Assembly (NCBI GenBank): GCA_016779705.1
Contig: JADHNB010000006.1
Coordinates: 1 to 34,689 of the forward strand
DNA from: Candidatus Poseidonia sp.
GTDB taxonomy: Archaea > Thermoplasmatota > Poseidoniia > Poseidoniales > Poseidoniaceae
Direction: 5' to 3'
DNA: 34,689 nt
Part shown: positions 8,674 to 17,125 of the stretch, in pieces
How positions within the stretch are numbered: the first letter of the stretch is position 1
Layout of the letters: the number at the start of each line of letters is the position of its first letter
Translations under genes and position numbers: made by a program
Notes under the pieces: generated by a model
Seen by the model: the letters and a program-made list of their open reading frames with translations, nothing else
Told to the model about the DNA's origin: nothing
Databases searched by the model: none

Positions 8674-10932
8674 TCAACGAACGGTTGAACCCGTTGAAAC
8701 ATCGCCGTCGACGGTAATGAGGCGTACGTTGCCGTCTCCATCATCTGCAGCGAGCATCATCCCTTCCGAGGTGACACCACGAAGCGGGCGAGGAGCGAGG
8801 TTTTCCACAAACACCACCAATTTACCTTCCATCTCGCTGGGTGCGTAATAGGCTTTCAATCCGGCGCAGATGGTACGACCGTTTTCCGTCCCGTCATCAA
8901 GTCGAACGACGTAGAGTTTGTCAGCGTTAGGATGGTCCTCAACCTTGATGATCTTCCCGACGCGTAGATTGACTTTCATGAACGTATCAAAATCAACGTA
9001 TTCAATCCCTTCGGGTGCTTCTCCTTTCATGTTTTTTCCTCCAGATTTTTTCCCACCTTTGACGCCGTGTACGGCCGAAGTATCCTCGCTCGGATCATGT
9101 TCAACGAGTCCTTCTTCGGTGGCAAGAATTTCTTCGAGGTCCAACCGGTCGAAAAGCGGCGTTGGCGGGGCGTCGCTCCACGTGAACGGCGTTTCCCATG
9201 CTACCGATTCTTCCCAGAGGACGTGTTCCACCTGCCCCGCTTGGCCAAGCGCCTGCCAAAGGCGTTGAGCACTCATGGGAAGGAAGGGTTGGGTGGTAAT
9301 GGACAAAAATCGAGCGATTCGCCAGCAGAAACCAAGGGTGGCAAAACTCTCCTCGTGCCCGTCCTGAGGTTCTTTCAAATGCTTCCACGGTGCGGCGGAT
9401 TGAAGGATCTGATTTCCGTATTGAGCCACGTTCATGAGGCCACGCAAAGCTTCCTTGAAGCGGTGGGCTTTGAGTGACCCTGTGACTTCTTCAAGCATCT
9501 CTTCAACACGCCGTTGGTGCACGCTGAGCGTCTCATCAGAAGCGTAGGGTTCGAACGGAGATTTGCCGGCTTCTCGGGGTAAACGGTCGCCAAGCGTGAG
9601 GACGCGATGGACAAAGTTTCCGTAGGCTGCAATGAGTTCTGCGTTCACCTTTTCAACGAAATCGGGCCAATTAAAATCCGTGTCATGATTCTCTGGCATG
9701 TTCATGGTGAGGTAATAGCGAAGCGTGTCCGGGTCGTAGCGTTCAAGGAAGGAAGGCAACCAAACAGCGTGTTTCCTTGATTTCGAAAATTGCCCTCCTG
9801 CCAACATCAAGTATTCCATCGCTGGGACATTGGTTTCAAGCACGTAATCTCCGGGGCCTGGTAGCACGACCGGTTCGTCAGCCGTACGGCCGTTTTTGGC
9901 ATGGTTCAAACCGAGGATGATGGCTGGCCAAATGATGGTGTGGAACGGAATGTTGTCTTTGCCGAGGAAGTACAGATGGCGTGGGCTTCGGCCCTCTTCG
10001 TCCATCGTCCACCACCGCTTCCAAGCATCGGTTCCATCGGGGTGTTCTGATGCGAATCGTTCAGCCCATATGTTGGCGCAGGTAAAGTATCCCTGAACGG
10101 CTTCAAACCATACGTAAACGCATTTTCCGTTCCAAGTTTCCCCTTCGAGCGGTACCGAAATGCCCCAATCGAGGTCACGGGTGACGGCTCTTGGCCGCAA
10201 ACCCATGTCGAGCCATTGTTTGGTCATGGCGCGAACGTTGGATTTCCAGTAGGGATGACGGTCGGCTGCGTGCTGTTCGAGGGCCTCTTGAAAGAGGTCC
10301 AAGCGATAGAACAGGTGTTCTGTTTCGCGAATCTCAACCTTAGCATCCGGATTCATTTTGGAGATCGGCGATTTGAGTTCAACCGCTTCATAGGTAGCAC
10401 CGCAGGCATCGCATTGGTCGCCACGGGCACCTGATTCATCGCAGGCTGGACACGTCCCCTCAACGTAACGATCCGGAAGAAAACGTCCACCGCCTGAGGG
10501 GTCAACTTCGAAATATTGTTCCATGGTTTTTCGCTCAAACAACCCGGCTTGTTCAAGAGCCTGAAAGTTCGTTTGAACAAGGGCTTTGTGATCGGGGTCA
10601 CTGGTTCGGTTGAACAAGGCGCCACCGTACTCAACACCTCGGGAATCAACGTTGGAGGACCACATGCAACCAAGGTCGTGAAGGGCCTTGGTGTTGATGG
10701 CGTGAAACGTGTCAACAACGGCTTGAGGAGAAATTCCTTGCTGCTCTGCCGTGACGGTGATGGGGGTCCCATGCTCGTCGGAACCGGAGACCATCAAAAC
10801 ACGGTTCCCCAAGGCTCTTTCAAATCGAAACTGGATGTCTGGAGGGAGATAACATCCGGCGACGTGACCGAGATGCAAAGGGCCGTTGGCGTACGGCCAT
10901 GCCACGCACACCAAGACGTATTCATCGCTCAT
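8674..10932 (-). CDS. metG: Methionyl-tRNA synthetase with C-terminal tRNA-binding (EMAPII/Trbp111-like) domain
   Basis: CVAWPYANGPLHLGHVAGCYLPPDI (HIGH region), GSDEHGTPITVTAEQQG, GGQFSKSRKHAVW (KMSKS-like), C-terminal VNLRVGKIIKVEDHPNADKLYVVRLDDG. ATG at 10932 (MSDEYVLVCV). Confidence 0.96.
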   Translation of the reverse strand: MSDEYVLVCVAWPYANGPLHLGHVAGCYLPPDIQFRFERALGNRVLMVSGSDEHGTPITVTAEQQGISPQAVVDTFHAINTKALHDLGCMWSSNVDSRGVEYGGALFNRTSDPDHKALVQTNFQALEQAGLFERKTMEQYFEVDPSGGGRFLPDRYVEGTCPACDESGARGDQCDACGATYEAVELKSPISKMNPDAKVEIRETEHLFYRLDLFQEALEQHAADRHPYWKSNVRAMTKQWLDMGLRPRAVTRDLDWGISVPLEGETWNGKCVYVWFEAVQGYFTCANIWAERFASEHPDGTDAWKRWWTMDEEGRSPRHLYFLGKDNIPFHTIIWPAIILGLNHAKNGRTADEPVVLPGPGDYVLETNVPAMEYLMLAGGQFSKSRKHAVWLPSFLERYDPDTLRYYLTMNMPENHDTDFNWPDFVEKVNAELIAAYGNFVHRVLTLGDRLPREAGKSPFEPYASDETLSVHQRRVEEMLEEVTGSLKAHRFKEALRGLMNVAQYGNQILQSAAPWKHLKEPQDGHEESFATLGFCWRIARFLSITTQPFLPMSAQRLWQALGQAGQVEHVLWEESVAWETPFTWSDAPPTPLFDRLDLEEILATEEGLVEHDPSEDTSAVHGVKGGKKSGGKNMKGEAPEGIEYVDFDTFMKVNLRVGKIIKVEDHPNADKLYVVRLDDGTENGRTICAGLKAYYAPSEMEGKLVVFVENLAPRPLRGVTSEGMMLAADDGDGNVRLITVDGDVSTGSTVR

Positions 10933-11089
10933 TAACGACCCCTCCATATCACCCAATCGTCGTTGCTTCTTGAGGTTCACCCTCTCGTTCGGATTCAAGA
11001 TGGGGTCTTCTCAAACGAAGCGTCATTTTGAAGAACCCTCCTCTCGTCGGAAGGACTACACCCATCGGGGCAGGGGCCTTGAACACACT

Positions 11090-12175
11090 ATGCTCATTGA
11101 CGTTTTCAGCGGCATCACCGCATCGCAAACCACTGGGAACGGCGACCTTCGCCTTCTCGTATTCTATGTCTCCCTCGCGCTCGGCGTATCGTTTCTGTGC
11201 TCAATCCTCGAAGCGGTGGTCCTTTCAACACCGCAAACCTATGTCAACATTCTGAAAAACGAAGGGAAGCGGACCGCCCCGATGTGGGAACATCTCAAGG
11301 ATGACGATTCGGTCCGACCCTTGACCGCCATCCTCACCCTCAACACGGTTGCCCACACCATGGGGGCTGCAGGCGTTGGTTCGCAAGTTCAGCAAATCTG
11401 GGGTGTCGATGTGCTCACGCTAGCATCGTTCGTTTTGACCCTTGCCGTTCTCTTCCTGTCCGAAATCGTGCCCAAGACCCTTGGAGCCGCCTATTGGAAA
11501 CGCTTGTCGACGCCATCGGCCTATCTGCTCACCTGGCTCACCAAAGTGATGTTCTTCATCATCGGCCCCATTCAGGTGCTCAAATCCATTTTACCTTCCT
11601 CGGACCATGCGGTCGTCACGCGCGACGATGTGGCTGCGATGGCCGACTTGGGTGAAATTGAAGGTGCTCTGGAAACGGATGAAGAAACCATCATCCACAA
11701 TCTACTTCGCTTAAGAGATATCATGATAGAAGACGAAATGACACCGCGTGTGGTCCTCAAGACGTACGCGGCGGACGCTACCATCCGGGAAGTGCTCGAC
11801 GGAAACACCATCCTCCGATTTTCACGGATCCCGGTCTATGAAGACAACATCGACAATGTTCTCGGCTTGGTCATTCGTTCCGACATTTTGATGGCCGCCA
11901 GTCGTGATGAGTGGGACTTGACCCTTCGAGAGATGATGAAACCCATTTTGACGCTCGAACTGGGTTCAACCATTGAGGATGCGCTGGACACCTTCCTCAC
12001 CAACAAACAGCAATTTGCGTTGGTGAAAGACGAATTCGGAGGAACATCGGGCATCTTGACCATGGAGGACGTCATGGAGACGCTCCTTGGCAAGGAAATC
12101 GTTGACGAACTCGATGAAGTGGAAGACATGCGCGAACTCGCCCGTGAACAAGCTGCTCAATCTGAAGATGAATGA
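11090..12175 (+). CDS. CNNM/CorC (DUF21 plus CBS-pair) transporter-associated membrane protein
   Basis: N-terminal DUF21-like TM domain (SLALGVSFLCSILEAVVLSTPQTYV; LFLSEIVPKTLGAAYWKR) followed by CBS-type segments (MTPRVVLKTYAADATIREVLD; FSRIPVYEDNIDNVLGLVIRSDIL; GGTSGILTMEDVMETLLGKEIVDE). Confidence 0.93.
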   Translation: MLIDVFSGITASQTTGNGDLRLLVFYVSLALGVSFLCSILEAVVLSTPQTYVNILKNEGKRTAPMWEHLKDDDSVRPLTAILTLNTVAHTMGAAGVGSQVQQIWGVDVLTLASFVLTLAVLFLSEIVPKTLGAAYWKRLSTPSAYLLTWLTKVMFFIIGPIQVLKSILPSSDHAVVTRDDVAAMADLGEIEGALETDEETIIHNLLRLRDIMIEDEMTPRVVLKTYAADATIREVLDGNTILRFSRIPVYEDNIDNVLGLVIRSDILMAASRDEWDLTLREMMKPILTLELGSTIEDALDTFLTNKQQFALVKDEFGGTSGILTMEDVMETLLGKEIVDELDEVEDMRELAREQAAQSEDE

Positions 12176-13152
12176 GCCTCCAACCAATCTGCCACGATGC
12201 GCTCCCGTTCCTCATGGGCGTAAGCCCCCGAGTGGCGCAACGTATCGAGTTTCACGAGCGTGAAGTCTGAAGAACGGCCACGCTTGGACATCGCCGCTAC
12301 CAAGCGCTCGTGGTGAACGGCTCCTAAGCGTTCATCCGGGTTCGCTTGCACCACCAAAACCGGCTCATGGGGCAATCCCCAAACGGGAACATCGGCATCG
12401 GAGAGGCGATGCAAACGGGGTTCTCCGTTAATGGCGTACACATGGCGGAGGGTTTTGGACAGCAAAGCTGACCGAAGGAGCGAAGGAACACGGAGCAAGT
12501 TGCACGTTTCATCAAAGATTTCCGAGTAACCCGTCATGGGTGATTCAAAGACCCATCCAGCCCAACGCGTCCCAAAGTCGAGTTCATCTCGCCGTTTACT
12601 TAACCGAAGACCCAAAAACCCGCCCATGGAATGTCCGTAGAAGAACACCTTTCGGTCAAACAACCAAGGTTCCTCCACCGACAAGGCATTGGCCGCCCCA
12701 ATAACCAACGTGCAGGATTGTTCGGCGGTCCATTTCAATAATTTTCCAGAACCACCGTGATTCGGCAAATCAAACATCACCACGTTCCATCCGTCCTGCA
12801 TGAAGGACTCCAATCTCCCTACCATCCGTTGGGACGAGGCCGTCCACCCGTGGGCCATCCAGAGGGTCGGTTTCTCGATACTACCTCGCCAAAAGTAGGA
12901 TTGGATCTCAACACCGTTGATCACCTGAAGTTGGGGGTTCCAGTGAGGCTCATTCAAAGCCGGTTTACGGCGGGACGGAGCTCGAAACGACCACTGCGTC
13001 ATCAATTCGAGATAGAACAACAACACGGTGCTGCTCGCCACGCCAAGCGCCAGCCACGGTGAAACATGCGAACCTGCAAAAGTCAATCCCAAGCCAAGAA
13101 CAAGCGTGCTAAACGGGAGCCAATGATTTCGCCGTCGAAACGCATTAAGCAT
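12157..13152 (-). CDS. Membrane-anchored alpha/beta hydrolase
   Basis: Two N-terminal hydrophobic helices, then WMAHGWTASSQRMVGR, FDLPNHGGSG, nucleophile elbow FYGHSMGGFLG; alternative TTG start at 13185. 3' end overlaps the convergent CNNM gene. Confidence 0.85.
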   Translation of the reverse strand: MLNAFRRRNHWLPFSTLVLGLGLTFAGSHVSPWLALGVASSTVLLFYLELMTQWSFRAPSRRKPALNEPHWNPQLQVINGVEIQSYFWRGSIEKPTLWMAHGWTASSQRMVGRLESFMQDGWNVVMFDLPNHGGSGKLLKWTAEQSCTLVIGAANALSVEEPWLFDRKVFFYGHSMGGFLGLRLSKRRDELDFGTRWAGWVFESPMTGYSEIFDETCNLLRVPSLLRSALLSKTLRHVYAINGEPRLHRLSDADVPVWGLPHEPVLVVQANPDERLGAVHHERLVAAMSKRGRSSDFTLVKLDTLRHSGAYAHEERERIVADWLEAHSSSD

Positions 13153-13181
13153 GAACACCGCGACCGGTTTGTAGGAAGGGT

Positions 13182-14009
13182 TCAATCTTCTTGAGGCGTT
13201 GTTTCTTCGCTCTTCTCCGAGTCCTTTTGTTCCTTTTTGGTCTTGCGCTCTTCCTGTCGCTTCAGCAATTGGTCACCGAAATTGCCCATGTTTTCGAGGC
13301 GGGCCCAAATTCCAGTGGCTTTTTCCTCTTCCGAAGGCACATACTTGACCAAAAAGGCGCGGAACAGCATGTCATAGAGGCCTTGACCCATCTCACTACC
13401 GTTGCGGAGGAACCGGTCAATGAACCACAAAATGATGAAGACGGCCCCAAGGGAGAAGAAAATGATGGCTGCCGTGTTGTCGGCTTCACTCAAATTTTGA
13501 AACTGCGTGGCCACCATGATCAGACCGACAAGGGAGAGGAGACCGGCAGTGTTGGCCAGAATCCCGTGGAGGAACAAGGGGTTGGTCCCGTCGCCACGAA
13601 CGAATTTGGTGCGGGAAACAAACTGTCCCAAGTTTCGGCTGAATTTCATGGGAATCACCACCGTGTTGAGCACGATAACGGCGAAGCTGGTTGCAAAGAG
13701 AATGGTGGTCACGATGCCGGTGTCAGAGGCTGCAATGAAGAGAGCGGCGAAGAGCACCCCGAAGTTGATGATGAAGTTCACGAGCCACGAAATTCGACGG
13801 TTCATGCCGGAGGCCAATTCGTAATCATCGCTCAAGCCCATGGGGCGGGCTTTGGGAGCTTTGGCTTTGGCTTGCTTCGCCTTGACCGCTTTCGCTGCAG
13901 GTGCAGCTTTGGCCACGGCTTTCGCTGCAGGTGCGGCTTGCGCCACAACTTTGGCTGCGGCTGGTTTCTTTTCTTCGGCGCCGGCGCCGGCTTTGTCAAG
14001 CAATCCCAT
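13182..14009 (-). CDS. Multi-TM membrane protein with Ala/Lys-rich low-complexity N-terminus and charged C-terminus; function unknown
   Basis: AAAKVVAQAAPAAKAVAKAAPAAKAVKAKQAKAKAPKARP followed by four or so TM helices and KRQEERKTKKEQKDSEKSEE tail; alternative GTG start at 14018. Confidence 0.8.
   Translation of the reverse strand: MGLLDKAGAGAEEKKPAAAKVVAQAAPAAKAVAKAAPAAKAVKAKQAKAKAPKARPMGLSDDYELASGMNRRISWLVNFIINFGVLFAALFIAASDTGIVTTILFATSFAVIVLNTVVIPMKFSRNLGQFVSRTKFVRGDGTNPLFLHGILANTAGLLSLVGLIMVATQFQNLSEADNTAAIIFFSLGAVFIILWFIDRFLRNGSEMGQGLYDMLFRAFLVKYVPSEEEKATGIWARLENMGNFGDQLLKRQEERKTKKEQKDSEKSEETTPQED
13888..13937 (-). repeat. Two-copy 30-bp tandem DNA repeat encoding the Ala/Lys-rich N-terminus
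   Basis: GCTTTCGCTGCAGGTGC occurs at 13888 and again at 13918 (period exactly 30 bp, 10 codons: AAPAAKAV(A)KA). Confidence 0.8.
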
Positions 14010-14014
14010 GGTAT

Positions 14015-15025
14015 TCACGCATCCTTGTATTGTTCACCGATCTGGCGATAAATTTCGTAATCCGGTGAAGCCACGAAGGCTTCGATGGATTCGGCTGACA
14101 TGTTACCAAGTTGGTCGTCAACCATGGCAAAGAAGACGGCGCGAGTGGCGTCATCCGTCGTTCCCAACGTTTCGGACACCGCTCGATAAATGGCAAAGTC
14201 CTCGCTCGCAACGAAGGCGTCTACGATCTCTTCGGGGAGGTGTTCGCCGAGCAAATCGTCCACAATACCGACAAATTGTGCGAACAAATCGTCGTCATCC
14301 GTCGAAGCGGAAGCGGTTGCAACTGGGGCTGGAGGGGCCTCTCCTCCCGCCTTCAAGGCCTTACGTTGGGCCATAAGTGCCTGCAAGGTGGGTGTGAGTT
14401 CTGCCAAGGCTTCCTTGTCGCCGATGGATTTCGCTTCTTGATAGAGCGGTTTGAGGGAGCGGAGTTCGTGTTCCACGCGCTCAAGTTCCGACATTTCCGA
14501 GGCCGGTACATCCTCTTCAATGAGTTCCACCGTTGGCGCATCCCGTATCTCCGCTACTTTTTCGTTCACGGCTGCTTTTCGCATCACGATGATTTCACGG
14601 TCCAACGAATGTCCAAACCGGTCTGCATAACGGTCGAGGAGTGAACCGGCTTCTTTGTTGCTGATGCGGTCGATGTGCCCGTAAATTTGTTGGAGGGGTT
14701 TTTCTGACCGCTTCGCCCACAGTTCGTTGTAGCCTTTTTCTTCGGCAATCCCCGACAACGTGGTCCCAGGGTCATTGACCGGGGCAGGAACAACGGGCGA
14801 TGGAAGCGGGACGGTGGCCTCGGGCAGAGGGGCGGAAGGGAGCGGAGCTGGAGCAGGAAGCGGGGCTGGAACGGGTGCCTGGCCAGGGAGAGGCGGCAAA
14901 GCCGTACCGGGTGCGGGCATCGGCAAAGGGGCTGGCATGCCTACGGGAGGAGGTAAATTCGGCAAGGGCAATGGCGCGTCGGCGTCTTTTGATTTCTTGC
15001 CCCGTCGCAGTCCCAAGATGCTCAC
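14015..15025 (-). CDS. Proline-rich protein with C-terminal internal duplication; function unknown
   Basis: N-terminal ~80 aa rich in Pro/Ala/Leu (PLPLPNLPPPVGMPAPLPMPAPG...), coiled middle, and two C-terminal repeats VDDLLGEHLPEEIVDAFVASEDFAIYRAVSE / VDDQLGNMSAESIEAFVASPDYEIYRQIGE. Confidence 0.8.
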   Translation of the reverse strand: MSILGLRRGKKSKDADAPLPLPNLPPPVGMPAPLPMPAPGTALPPLPGQAPVPAPLPAPAPLPSAPLPEATVPLPSPVVPAPVNDPGTTLSGIAEEKGYNELWAKRSEKPLQQIYGHIDRISNKEAGSLLDRYADRFGHSLDREIIVMRKAAVNEKVAEIRDAPTVELIEEDVPASEMSELERVEHELRSLKPLYQEAKSIGDKEALAELTPTLQALMAQRKALKAGGEAPPAPVATASASTDDDDLFAQFVGIVDDLLGEHLPEEIVDAFVASEDFAIYRAVSETLGTTDDATRAVFFAMVDDQLGNMSAESIEAFVASPDYEIYRQIGEQYKDA

Positions 15026-15110
15026 CTCGTCCCAAGGGAGGAGAAACCACCCTTGAACCTTACCTCACCCTGAAACCGTTCCGTGCAACTTCAGGAGTCC
15101 GACGCTTTCA

Positions 15111-16310
15111 TCAAACGAAACGAGCCCACCCCTTCAGCACAAGGAACGTGGCCCCTGATTCATGCGTCGTGAATTGTGAACCCGTTTGACTCTCGTACCG
15201 TTGATCACCGAACTGGGCAATCGCATCGTCCACGGTCCATTCCAGTCGGTGAACCGGGTCCATTCCAAGCACAAACGCTTCGTCAAGCGGGTTGTACGGG
15301 TTGGAACCGTCCGGGTCCAGTCGGGCGAGAGGAAATTCACTGACACGCATGCCGGATTTTCCGTGAAGCGAAGTCGGCCATCGGATTTGCCGCCTGACGT
15401 CGATGGTGACCACTTCATCGGTTTCACCGGCATTGCCAAGCACCACCGATGCATCGGCTTTCAAGAGATTGAGAAATAACCCTTGATAGTTCCCGAGGAG
15501 GTCGAACTTTCCTTCTTTCAATCGTTGCACACGGGCATCGTGGTCCATCAGTTCCGCTAAGCGTTTAATGGCGGAGGCTGACCGCTGCGACGTCACGCCT
15601 TCCCGGTCTTGAAGCGATTGCAATTCGGCCTCAAGCGCTCGTAAACGCGCTGCGCTTCCCTCGTCACCCCGATGAATGGCGCGCAGGTCGTCAATCATGG
15701 CGTCCATTCCACTCCGGATTCGTTGAGTCCACCCTTTCGCGTCTGCATCGTGATACCGCGCCAACCCGCCTTGCACATCTACGCCTTCGCCTCGAATGTG
15801 CGAAACCAGTTCTCGTCGTGCCTCCGAGTCAAGATGGAACAGGTTGGGGTCACGATAGTGAAGATGGAACCCGCGATGTCCGGAAAAGGTCACTTGGAGA
15901 TGGTCTTCTTTGAAACCAAATTCCGGCTCAAGAAAATCGTTCCACAACGACCAGGCTTGTTCTTGAATCACGGCCAGCATGCCAGGAAAGTCCTTGTCCG
16001 TGACACCCGGAAGATGGTCTCCGTCCAAGTCGAAGATCAAATCCGCACCTTGCCACAATTTGTCCGCCATTTTCAATTCGTGAGGTCGGCGCCAATAGGC
16101 CGTTGAATAGAAACAAGAGTGCATGGCTCGCTGCGAAAGAAAATCTTGCACTTGGCCGACATCGGAGAAGGCTTTGTGACGAAGGGGGGGCGCTCCTCCA
16201 AACGGGATGAACATCCATTCTCGGGTCCGCAACCGAGGAGGCGACCATAGCGTAGCCTGACGGTAGTATTGACCGAATCGGTGTGCGACTGTGGCCCAAC
16301 CGGTCGACAT
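15111..16310 (-). CDS. priS: DNA primase small (catalytic) subunit
   Basis: TREWMFIPFGG, ADLIFDLDGDHLPG (catalytic DxD), VTFSGHRGFHLHYRD (SGxRGxH), IDVRRQIRWPTSLHGKSGMRV. Confidence 0.95.
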   Translation of the reverse strand: MSTGWATVAHRFGQYYRQATLWSPPRLRTREWMFIPFGGAPPLRHKAFSDVGQVQDFLSQRAMHSCFYSTAYWRRPHELKMADKLWQGADLIFDLDGDHLPGVTDKDFPGMLAVIQEQAWSLWNDFLEPEFGFKEDHLQVTFSGHRGFHLHYRDPNLFHLDSEARRELVSHIRGEGVDVQGGLARYHDADAKGWTQRIRSGMDAMIDDLRAIHRGDEGSAARLRALEAELQSLQDREGVTSQRSASAIKRLAELMDHDARVQRLKEGKFDLLGNYQGLFLNLLKADASVVLGNAGETDEVVTIDVRRQIRWPTSLHGKSGMRVSEFPLARLDPDGSNPYNPLDEAFVLGMDPVHRLEWTVDDAIAQFGDQRYESQTGSQFTTHESGATFLVLKGWARFV

Positions 16311-16360
16311 GGGTTCCCCTCAAACCGACCATCGGTTGAGGGTTCTTGAACACCACCCTG

Positions 16361-16576
16361 TCACTCAGGTTTCATCCAGAACCGTTCATCTGCGGATGAA
16401 ACTTCAGTGGCCGTATCGGCACCGGTGGCTTCGACATAATGGTCCCAGCACATGTAGTACTTGTCCACCACCATGGCGTTGCCAAAGGTTAGACGCACCC
16501 CACATGTGTGGCACCGAGGGCCCAATTCGCCGTTGGGGGCTTGGGCGAGTTGAATGTGTTCGTGGGGCATGAGCAT
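16361..16576 (-). CDS. Small zinc-finger-like protein, unknown function
   Basis: CHTCGVRLTFGNAMVVDKYYMCWDHY: CxxC...CxxH putative zinc site; starts at ATG 16576 or 16570. Confidence 0.65.
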   Translation of the reverse strand: MLMPHEHIQLAQAPNGELGPRCHTCGVRLTFGNAMVVDKYYMCWDHYVEATGADTATEVSSADERFWMKPE

Positions 16577-16626
16577 CCTTCCTTGTGAATTGGGGGGGCT
16601 TCCTAGTCTTTGAACTTGAGGGAGGT

Positions 16627-17115
16627 TCACCATTCTGTTGTTTCAAACTCAGAACCTGCCACCCACGCCAATAAATCCAAGGCCACCACGCACGATTCGG
16701 CAACTTCTGGGAGAGGGTCGTTGGTGTATCGTTTCAACGTCTCAACCACCGAACGATCCCCAATCGCCCCCATGGCCTCGGCTGCTTCGTGACGTACCAT
16801 CACATGTTCTGACACGTCTTCGAGGCGTTCAGTTAGCGTTGGAAGAGCAACGGGATTTTGCATTTGTCCCAACACATACGCGATTTCGTGGCGAAGAAGA
16901 GCACTGTTGCTGGAAAACCCTTCGCACAAGGCGAGGCAAGCGGCGTCGGTGCGCTGGTTTCGCAACGAAAACACGGCCCTCATGCGCTGAAACATGGGTT
17001 CGGCCTCGTTGCAGAGGACGGCGGTCCACTCCTCAATGGCCCCCGTTGGTTTTGGCGGCGCAGGGTCGACGGAGCCGTATTGGCTGACCTGGGGCTTTCG
17101 TTCACCACCGTCCAT
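16627..17115 (-). CDS. HEAT-repeat protein resembling one half of deoxyhypusine hydroxylase (DOHH-like)
   Basis: QYGSVDPAPP...AEPMFQRMRAVFSLRN...SALLRHEIAYVLGQMQNPVALPTLTERLED...VMVRHEAAEAMGAIGDRSVVETLKRYTNDPLPEVAESCVVALD closely resembles the C-terminal half of eukaryotic DOHH as recalled; HE motifs at residues 76/77 and 109/110. Confidence 0.8.
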   Translation of the reverse strand: MDGGERKPQVSQYGSVDPAPPKPTGAIEEWTAVLCNEAEPMFQRMRAVFSLRNQRTDAACLALCEGFSSNSALLRHEIAYVLGQMQNPVALPTLTERLEDVSEHVMVRHEAAEAMGAIGDRSVVETLKRYTNDPLPEVAESCVVALDLLAWVAGSEFETTEW

Positions 17116-17125
17116 TTGCTTCACC

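Noticed and set aside
13191-14051. 286-aa plus-strand ORF (Gly/His/Cys-rich)
   Set aside because: Antisense to the Ala/Lys-rich membrane protein; its composition is the complement of that low-complexity region.
14760-14990. G-rich repetitive tract as a possible non-coding repeat or CRISPR-like array
   Set aside because: It is the Pro/Ala codon-rich 5' part of the ORF at 14015..15025; there is no spacer/repeat structure.
16627-17115. Calling the HEAT protein a phycobilisome lyase (PBS/CpcE-type)
   Set aside because: Automatic annotation may suggest this, but the HE motif context, the 33-residue spacing and the SVDPAPP segment fit DOHH better, and there is no sign of phycobilins.
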